DNA from: Streptomyces canus
GTDB lineage: Bacteria; Actinomycetota; Actinomycetes; Streptomycetales; Streptomycetaceae
DNA: 64,000 nucleotides
NCBI RefSeq assembly: GCF_030816965.1
Contig: NZ_JAUSYQ010000002.1
Span: 3,443,001 to 3,507,000 of the forward strand
Direction: 5' to 3'
Shown here: positions 58,410 through 64,000 of the stretch, piece after piece
Layout: each line of letters begins with the position of its first letter
How positions within the stretch are numbered: the stretch's first letter is position 1
The notes under the pieces: model-generated
The model's database searches: none
What the model saw: only the letters and a program-made list of their open reading frames with translations
Told to the model about the DNA's origin: nothing
Program-made: the position numbers and the translations under genes

Positions 58410-59396
58410 ACCGCGCCCCCTGGACCGCGCCGCCCGAGCAATCGCCACAACCGCCTTCTCCAGGGCGTACCCGGGATCGTCCCCCCCGCCCTTCACCCCC
58501 GCGTCCGCCTCAGCGACGGCCCGCAGCGCGACGGCGACCCCGTCCGGCGTCCACCCCCGCATCTGCTGCCGCACCCGATCGATCTTCCAGGGCGGCATCC
58601 CCAGCTCACGCGCGAGATCAGCGGGCCGCCCGCCCCTTGCGGACGACAGCTTCCCGATCGCCCGTACGCCCTGGGCCAGCGCACTGGTGATCATGACCGG
58701 CGCGACCCCGGTCGACAACGACCACCGCAACGCCTCCAATGCCTCCGCGGCCCGCCCCTCCACGGCCCGGTCGGCAACGGTGAAACTGGAAGCCTCGGCC
58801 CGCCCCGTGTAGTACCGCCCCACGACGGCCTCGTCGATCGTCCCCTCGACATCCGCGACCAGCTGAGACACGGCGGACGCCAGCTCCCGCAGATCACTCC
58901 CGATCGCATCGACCAGAGCCTGGCACGCCTCGGGTGTGGCGGACCGCCCCGTCCCCCGGAACTCCTGCCGCACGAAGGCCAGCCGGTCCGCCGGCTTGGT
59001 CATCTTCGGACAGAGGACCTCTCGCGCCCCCGCCTTCCGCGCGGCGTCGAGCAGTGTCTTGCCCTTGGCTCCCCCCGCGTGCAGCAGCACGAGGGTGATC
59101 TCCTCGGCGGGCGCCCCGAGATACGCCTTCACATCCTTGACGGTGTCGGCGGAGAGATCCTGCGCATTGCGCACGACCACGACCTTGCGCTCGGCGAACA
59201 ACGACGGACTGGTCAACTCGGCAAGCGTCCCCGGCTGCACCTGCTCCGGACTCAGATCCCGCACATCCGTATCCGCGTCGGAGGCCCGAGCAGCAGCGAC
59301 CACCTCCCGCACAGCCCGGTCAAGCAGGAGCTCCTCCTGCCCCACAGCAAGGGTCACCGGAGCGAGAGGGTCGTCATGAGCAGTCTTCTTGGCCAT
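58404..59396 (-). CDS. holA: DNA polymerase III delta subunit
   Basis: 330 aa from the ATG of MAKKTAHDDPLAPVTL (an ATG at 59408 is also in frame). The clamp-loader subunit that opens the beta clamp. It shows the AAA+-like fold of HolA without a Walker A motif: LAVGQEELLLDRAVREVVAA at the start, LVLLHAGGAKGKTLLDAARK, and the C-terminal collar helices (LARELGMPPWKIDRVRQQM). The C-terminus ends SRGRGY, where the TAC-TGA belongs to the IS630 remnant end, so the original stop codon was replaced. The change adds one residue and should be harmless. Confidence 0.95.
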   Translation of the reverse strand: MAKKTAHDDPLAPVTLAVGQEELLLDRAVREVVAAARASDADTDVRDLSPEQVQPGTLAELTSPSLFAERKVVVVRNAQDLSADTVKDVKAYLGAPAEEITLVLLHAGGAKGKTLLDAARKAGAREVLCPKMTKPADRLAFVRQEFRGTGRSATPEACQALVDAIGSDLRELASAVSQLVADVEGTIDEAVVGRYYTGRAEASSFTVADRAVEGRAAEALEALRWSLSTGVAPVMITSALAQGVRAIGKLSSARGGRPADLARELGMPPWKIDRVRQQMRGWTPDGVAVALRAVAEADAGVKGGGDDPGYALEKAVVAIARAARSRGRGY

Positions 59397-59441
59397 CGCG
59401 TACAGCATGGCACGCGGCACTGACAGCGCCGTAGCTGCGGG

Positions 59442-59474
59442 CCGGTGGGGGCCGGCCGCGCAGTCCCCCACCGG
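59442..59474. terminator. Hairpin upstream of holA
   Basis: CCGGTGGGGG (59442-59451) and CCCCCACCGG (59465-59474) form a perfect 10-bp stem. On the minus strand it lies about 90 nt after the stop of the small gene at 59565 and before holA; it may end that transcript. Confidence 0.55.
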
Positions 59475-59564
59475 TGCCGGACGGACGCGGTCATTCCGAC
59501 CGAAGAAACGGCACCTCGCAAGCCGGCGGGCGAAACCCGCCTCAAGCACCCCCGAGCCGCTGCA

Positions 59565-59810
59565 TCACGGCTCTTCCCGCCACCCGTCCCACGCCCCCAC
59601 GAACTCGTTCAGCTCCCCGGCATCCAACCGCCCCGCCGCATCCCGCAGCACCACAAGCCACTGCGCGTCCTCCGCATCGTCCTCCCCCGCCAGCGCGTCC
59701 CGAACGACCTGCGGCTCCTCATCCACGCCGAACCGCTCCGAGAGCGCCTCGACGACCTCCTCCGCGGCATCCCGATCGGGCAGTACCAGCACATGTCTCA
59801 CATCGCTCAC
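59565..59810 (-). CDS. Small acidic hypothetical protein
   Basis: 81 aa from a GTG at 59810. The sequence begins VSDVRHVLVLPDRDAAEEVV and contains LAGEDDAEDAQWLVVLRD, ending FVGAWDGWREEP. It is very acidic, with an alpha/beta pattern like a ferredoxin-type half fold. Similar small proteins occur near holA-comEC in Streptomyces, to my knowledge without a known role. The Shine-Dalgarno is weak, so the start is not certain. Confidence 0.7.
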   Translation of the reverse strand: MSDVRHVLVLPDRDAAEEVVEALSERFGVDEEPQVVRDALAGEDDAEDAQWLVVLRDAAGRLDAGELNEFVGAWDGWREEP

Positions 59811-59848
59811 GGCACCATTTTCCAGCTCGGCCCCAGTGCCCCGGCCAC

Positions 59849-60727
59849 TCACCCCTTCGGCGCGACCTGCACCCAGCCGTTCCCGTCGGGGTGACGCACA
59901 GTCGGCACCCGGTCGAGCTCGATACCGAACTTCTCCCGGTACGCCCCCAGCACCTCCTCGTCCGTCTGCAACTCCCGTTCCTCCCGCGCCCCGTGGGCCG
60001 CCGTCACCTTGAAGGTACGGCCGCTGAGAGTGATCCGCCCGCCGTCCTCCGTCACCCTTGAACACACCAGTGACCGGGTGAAGTGCGAGGCCGACGAGGT
60101 GCTGTGCCACCAGGCCCCGGCCACGAAATCACCGAGCGCCCGGGGCCGCACCTCCAGCCGGTACTGGCTCCTGCCGCCCATGAGGACATCCAGATCCGCG
60201 GCATCACCCCCTCCCTTCTTCGCCGTCCCGTCCCCGCTCCGAACCCCGGCGGCATCGGGCCCCGCCTCGACGATCCGGAAGGTGCCGCCGGGATCCTCCT
60301 GCTCACCCCGCTCCCCGAACGCCAGCGGGTAGTGGCTGTGCGCCCCGAACCCGACATCGGCCAGCCACTCGCCCCCGTCCACCGTCCGCACCCGCAGCGC
60401 GAGATGGTCGTACGGGATCCCGAGCCGCCCCTCGTCCCCGTACACCCGGCCGGCGAGCAGCGTGACGTCGAAGCCGAGCGCGGCCAGCAACGCCCCGAAC
60501 GCCCCGTTCAGTTCGTAGCAGAACCCTCCCCTCCGGGCGCCCACCACCTTCCCCACCAGCCGCTCCTCCTCCAGCACGATCTCCTCGCCGAGGTGGACCG
60601 ACAGGTTCTCGAAGGGCACGGTCTGCAGATGGCGCAGATGCAGCTCGCGCAGGACCTCCACGGTGGGCCACGCCGGGTGCTGGACTCCCAGTCGGCGGAG
60701 ATATGCGTCAACCTGTGTGGGATTCAT
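59849..60727 (-). CDS. nat: Arylamine N-acetyltransferase
   Basis: 292 aa from the ATG of MNPTQVDAYL. The NAT catalytic triad is visible: C70 in RRGGFCYELNG, H108 in YDHLALRV and D124 in WLADVGFG. LQTVPFENLSVHLG is the usual N-terminal motif. It acetylates aromatic amines, hydrazines or related biosynthetic intermediates from acetyl-CoA. Its start overlaps the comEC end by 20 bp on the same strand, suggesting coupling. Confidence 0.93.
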   Translation of the reverse strand: MNPTQVDAYLRRLGVQHPAWPTVEVLRELHLRHLQTVPFENLSVHLGEEIVLEEERLVGKVVGARRGGFCYELNGAFGALLAALGFDVTLLAGRVYGDEGRLGIPYDHLALRVRTVDGGEWLADVGFGAHSHYPLAFGERGEQEDPGGTFRIVEAGPDAAGVRSGDGTAKKGGGDAADLDVLMGGRSQYRLEVRPRALGDFVAGAWWHSTSSASHFTRSLVCSRVTEDGGRITLSGRTFKVTAAHGAREERELQTDEEVLGAYREKFGIELDRVPTVRHPDGNGWVQVAPKG

Positions 60728-63380
60728 GCCTCCAGTCTCGCGCCACCCACAGCTCCCCACCGCCTTCACCGCCACCGGCGCCGCGACCCGCTCCTCCTCC
60801 GTCCTCGTCTCCGGCTCTGTTTCCGCCGCCCGCCCCGGCGACCGCCAGCGCCCCGTCCCGGTCCGTCCGCAGCACCGCCGCACCCCCGGCCCGCAGCGCG
60901 GCGACCGTGCTGGGAGCCGGATGGCCGTACGAGTTGTCGGCGCCGACGGAGATGAGCGCGAGCCGCGGGGCGGCCCGGCGTATCAGCTCCGGGTCCTGGT
61001 AGGCCGAACCGTGGTGAGCGACCTTGAGGACATCCACCCCGGCCAGCAGCGCACCCGCCGGTGACCTCAACAGCTCCTGCTGGGCCGGGGGTTCGAGGTC
61101 CCCGAGGAGGAGGAAGCGCAGCCCGGCCGACCGTACGAGCAGCGTGACACTGGCGTCGTTCGGCCCGTCCGTCGCCGCCACCGTCGCCGGGCCCGCCGGC
61201 GGCCACAGCACCTCCCAGGTCAGCGCTCCCGCACGCCGCTCCTCCCCGGCCACGGCACGCGTCACCGGAATCCGCCGAGCGGCCGCCTCCCGCCGTACGG
61301 CCTCGGCCTGGTCCAGCGGCTCTTCGAACCCCGTCGTCTCGATCGCCCCCACCGACCGCCCCCGCAGCACCCCGGCCAGCCCCGCCACATGGTCGGCGTG
61401 GAAGTGGGTCAGCACCACGAGCGGCACCTTGGTGATGCCGAGCGTGCGCAGACAGGCGTCGACGAGCCCCGGATCGGGTCCGGCGTCCACGACCACTCCC
61501 GTGTCCTCGCCCGCCGCCAGCACCATCGCGTCGCCCTGGCCCACGTCGCACATCGCCAGCCGCCAGTCCGGCGGTGGCCAGCCCGTGATCACCCGGGTCA
61601 GTGGTGGCGGCTGCACGACCGCCAGCACGAACGCCATGGCACAGACGGCACACCACCAGGGATGGCGCAACAGCCGTCGACCGACGAGCAGCAGGAGCCC
61701 GGTGACGAGAGCCAGCAGCCCCGCCCCTGTCCAGCTGCCCGGCCAGTCCACTCCCCCGCCGGGCAGGGACGCCCCGGCCCGGGCGACGTCCGCGATCCAC
61801 CCGGCGGGCCAACTCGCGCACCAGCCCAGCGCCTTGGCCACCGGCATCGCCACGGGTGCCGTCGCCAGCGCCGCGAAGCCGAGCACCGTGGCCGGGGCGA
61901 CCGCGAACTCCACGAGCAGATTGCACGGCACCGCCACCAGGCTCACCCGCGCCGACAGCACGGCGACCACCGGCGCGCACAGGGCCTGCGCGGCGGCCGC
62001 GGCGGCCAACGCCTCCGCGGGCCGTGGCGGCACCCGGCGCCGGCGCAACGCCAGGCTCCAGCGCGGCGCGAGCGTGAGCAGGGCGCCGGTGGCCAGCACG
62101 GAGAGCAGAAAGCCGTAACTGCGGGCCAGCCACGGGTCGTACAGCACCAGCAGCAGTACGGCGGTCGCCAGCGCCGGGATCAGTGATCTGCGGCGTCCGG
62201 TCGCGAGAGCGAGCAACGCGACGGCCCCGCAGGCCGCGGCCCGCAGCACGCTCGGGTCCGGCCGGCACACGACGACGAACCCCAGCGTGAGCCCGCCGCC
62301 GAGCAACGCGGTCGTCCGCAGCGACACCCCGAGGCGGGGCGCCAGCCCCCGTCGCTCGACGAGTTGGGCGAGTCCGGGCGGCCCGATGAGCAGGGCGAGC
62401 AGAATCGTGAGGTTGCTGCCGGAGACGGCGAGCGTGTGCGCGAGGTCGGTCTCCTTGAACGCCTCGTCCAACTCGGGCGTAATCCGCGAGGTGTCCCCGA
62501 CGACCAGCCCCGGCAACAGTGCCCGGGCATCCGCAGGCAACCCGTCGGTGGCTTCCCGCAGCCCTGCCCGCAACCGTCCCGCGAACCGCTGCGTCCCCGA
62601 CGCCTCCCCCACGACCTCGGGCCCTCCCCGGTCCCGCACCCGCAGTACGGCCGCGACCCGGTCACCCCCGGCCAACGTCGGCGCGGCACGCGCGGTGACC
62701 CGCACCCGCGTGGACGGCAACAACCCGAGCCAGGGCGACCGAGCCGGACCTTCCATCGCGGACGGCGCACTACGGGCCCCCTGTGCACCCGAGCCGGCCC
62801 CCGCACGCGCGTCGACGATCAACAGCACCGGCGCCCGCGTCCCCACCGCCCGCCCGTCCGCCGTCTCCACCCGCCGGACGTCGGCGCCGATGACGACTGC
62901 GGTCGGGGCCGCGTGGTCCCCCATGATCCGGGGCCGGGTCAGCCGGGGGTCGGAGGTCACCTCGACCTCGGCGGTCACGGTGGCGTACTGCCGGGCCAGC
63001 GCGGGCACCGGTCCCCGTCGCAGATCGGCCCCGTGCAGCCCGGCGGACACGGCGGCCGCCGCGACACAGAGCAGCACAGCGGCGACCGGCACCCGGCCGC
63101 CCCTTCCCGGGCCCCGCACCCCGCGCCACCGTCCCGACAACAACACGCAGGCGAGCACCAGGCATCCGGTCACCACCCCCGTGACCCACCCCGACGAGGC
63201 ATCCAGGGTCACAGTGGCCGTGCCCCAGGCCGCCAGCGCCGCCGGTACCAGCCGCAGATCCGTAGGCCCTTCCTGCCGGGGGTGGGCGTCCCCGAGCCGC
63301 TTCCCCGAGGCGGCGTGCACAGCGGTCCGCACCGGCACCTCGCTCTCATGCCCTCGCCGCATCCTGGAGCCGTGCCTCAT
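60708..63380 (-). CDS. comEC: ComEC/Rec2-family DNA internalisation protein
   Basis: 890 aa, ATG overlapping the comEA stop by 4 bp. It has N-terminal hydrophobic segments, a DUF4131-like OB region (about 120-250), the competence domain of several helices (about 260-560, with THTLAVSGSNLTILLALLIG-type motif as AHTLAVSGSNLTILLALLIG) and a C-terminal metallo-beta-lactamase domain with THFHADH (658-664) and KVAHHGSAYQD. In competent bacteria it transports single-stranded DNA. Streptomyces is not known to be naturally competent, so the role is unclear. The C-terminal tail is Gly-rich. Confidence 0.93.
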   Translation of the reverse strand: MRHGSRMRRGHESEVPVRTAVHAASGKRLGDAHPRQEGPTDLRLVPAALAAWGTATVTLDASSGWVTGVVTGCLVLACVLLSGRWRGVRGPGRGGRVPVAAVLLCVAAAAVSAGLHGADLRRGPVPALARQYATVTAEVEVTSDPRLTRPRIMGDHAAPTAVVIGADVRRVETADGRAVGTRAPVLLIVDARAGAGSGAQGARSAPSAMEGPARSPWLGLLPSTRVRVTARAAPTLAGGDRVAAVLRVRDRGGPEVVGEASGTQRFAGRLRAGLREATDGLPADARALLPGLVVGDTSRITPELDEAFKETDLAHTLAVSGSNLTILLALLIGPPGLAQLVERRGLAPRLGVSLRTTALLGGGLTLGFVVVCRPDPSVLRAAACGAVALLALATGRRRSLIPALATAVLLLVLYDPWLARSYGFLLSVLATGALLTLAPRWSLALRRRRVPPRPAEALAAAAAAQALCAPVVAVLSARVSLVAVPCNLLVEFAVAPATVLGFAALATAPVAMPVAKALGWCASWPAGWIADVARAGASLPGGGVDWPGSWTGAGLLALVTGLLLLVGRRLLRHPWWCAVCAMAFVLAVVQPPPLTRVITGWPPPDWRLAMCDVGQGDAMVLAAGEDTGVVVDAGPDPGLVDACLRTLGITKVPLVVLTHFHADHVAGLAGVLRGRSVGAIETTGFEEPLDQAEAVRREAAARRIPVTRAVAGEERRAGALTWEVLWPPAGPATVAATDGPNDASVTLLVRSAGLRFLLLGDLEPPAQQELLRSPAGALLAGVDVLKVAHHGSAYQDPELIRRAAPRLALISVGADNSYGHPAPSTVAALRAGGAAVLRTDRDGALAVAGAGGGNRAGDEDGGGAGRGAGGGEGGGELWVARDWRHESHTG

Positions 63381-64000
63381 GGCCGTACGAGATTCCGCAG
63401 ATCGGCGAAGCGGCGGTCGCCGATGCCGTTGACCTCGCGCAGTTCGTCCACCGAGCGGAAGCCGCCGTGCTGGGTGCGGTAGTCGACAATGTGCTGGGCC
63501 AGTACGGGGCCGACGCCGGGCAGGGTGTCGAGCTGGTCCACGGTGGCCGTGTTCAAGGAGACGGGAGCCGCCGCCGGGCCGCCGGGGGCGGAACCTCCCG
63601 TGCCGGGCGCGGGCGCAGGTGCGGCCGGGCCGCCGACGATCACCTGCTCGCCGTCCACGAGGAACCGCGCTCGGTTGAGTGTGTCGGTGTTCGTGCCCGG
63701 CCGCACTCCACCGGCCGCCTTCAACGCGTCGGCGACCCTCGAGCCGGCCGGCAGCCGCTGGATGCCGGGCTCACGGACCTTGCCACCGACATCCACGACG
63801 ATCTCGGCCCCGGCGGCGGGTCCGGCCGTGTTCGGGGCCCCGCCGGAGACGGCCGGACCGGCTGCCCGCCTTGCACCTGCGCTGCTCGCCCCGTTCTCCT
63901 CGAACGGGGCGGCCGCGCGCACCACTTCGGGTGCCTGGACGGTCTGCGTCCGGCCCGTCCAGAAGTGCTGCACGGCGAACACCGCGGCCACGACGAGCAG
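63377..64000 (-). CDS. comEA: ComEA-like helix-hairpin-helix protein (partial)
   Basis: The 3' 207 codons are visible; the start lies beyond the right edge. It has a membrane segment near the left of the visible protein (VVAAVFAVQHFW), a low-complexity Ala/Gly/Pro linker, an SLBB domain (IVVDVGGKVREPGIQRLPAG) and a C-terminal HhH DNA-binding domain (SLNTATVDQLDTLPGVGPVL, then ELREVNGIGDRRFADLRNLV). It binds double-stranded DNA outside the membrane in competence systems. It is coupled to comEC. Confidence 0.93.
   Translation of the reverse strand: MLVVAAVFAVQHFWTGRTQTVQAPEVVRAAAPFEENGASSAGARRAAGPAVSGGAPNTAGPAAGAEIVVDVGGKVREPGIQRLPAGSRVADALKAAGGVRPGTNTDTLNRARFLVDGEQVIVGGPAAPAPAPGTGGSAPGGPAAAPVSLNTATVDQLDTLPGVGPVLAQHIVDYRTQHGGFRSVDELREVNGIGDRRFADLRNLVRP

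Noticed and set aside
58088..58690. Plus-strand frame crossing the IS remnant into holA antisense
   Set aside because: Its right half is antisense to holA and its middle is IS sequence read backwards, so it is not a real gene; only a possible short remnant at 58180-58290 is kept as uncertain.

Overview
The window is a 64-kb piece of a high-GC actinobacterial chromosome, almost certainly Streptomyces. Third codon positions are nearly all G or C, GTG starts are common, and the gene order leuA / M4 protease / phoH-ybeY-corC / era / hrcA-dnaJ / hemW / lepA / rpsT / holA / comEC-comEA matches the conserved core block of Streptomyces as I know it. No tRNA, rRNA or CRISPR array was seen. Genes are dense, with many 4-bp ATGA/GTGA overlaps marking operons.

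Layout. 1-4.8 kb: start of an MMPL exporter, a TerB-like protein, leuA with an attenuator leader peptide (four consecutive Leu codons), and a protealysin-like M4 peptidase with its emfourin-type inhibitor. 4.8-9.3 kb: GH1 glycosidase plus sugar MFS transporter, then an epimerase divergent from an XRE regulator. 9.3-12.7 kb: a remnant of the era tail, era itself, and a nitrogen operon amtB-PII with GlnR-type boxes. 12.7-16.1 kb: a surface-protein operon of a small secreted protein, a WxL-domain protein and a DUF916 (WxL-interacting) protein, then a degenerate cytidine-deaminase-like gene. 16.1-19.1 kb: a 600-bp degenerate repeat tract, then a regulator divergent from a DHA2-type exporter. 19.1-22.3 kb: MmcQ/YjbR-corC-ybeY-phoH. 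22.5-28 kb: a lone FAD-binding subunit, a PfkB kinase, and a glucarate catabolic operon (kdgD-gudD) under a divergent IclR regulator. 28-35.5 kb: MFS, adenine deaminase, RNase Z, HIT, tricorn protease, lipoprotein. 35.5-40.4 kb: a frameshifted gene, VOC-rsmE-nitronate monooxygenase, and hrcA-dnaJ with a CIRCE operator. 40.5-43.4 kb: metallo-hydrolase, DUF3097, hemW. 43.4-50.3 kb: a signalling cluster resembling osaC-osaA-osaB (RsbW/SpoIIE switch protein, poly-HAMP hybrid kinase, coiled-coil response regulator). 50.3-54.9 kb: acyl-CoA synthetase, lepA, rpsT. 55-58.4 kb: an insertion-rich interval with a full IS630-family element, an orphan gene, and an inverted IS630 remnant that ends exactly in the holA stop codon. 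58.4-64 kb: holA, NAT, comEC, comEA (partial).

The most unusual material lies outside the core genes. It comprises the WxL/DUF916 operon, the era-tail remnant interrupted by a 30-bp hairpin repeat, a dispersed hairpin family that twice starts 7 nt after a stop codon, the repeat tract that copies a regulator's 3' end, the IS-generated stop of holA, and the osa-like cluster with 276-bp tandem HAMP repeats. All functional calls come from reading motifs and length; no database search was run.
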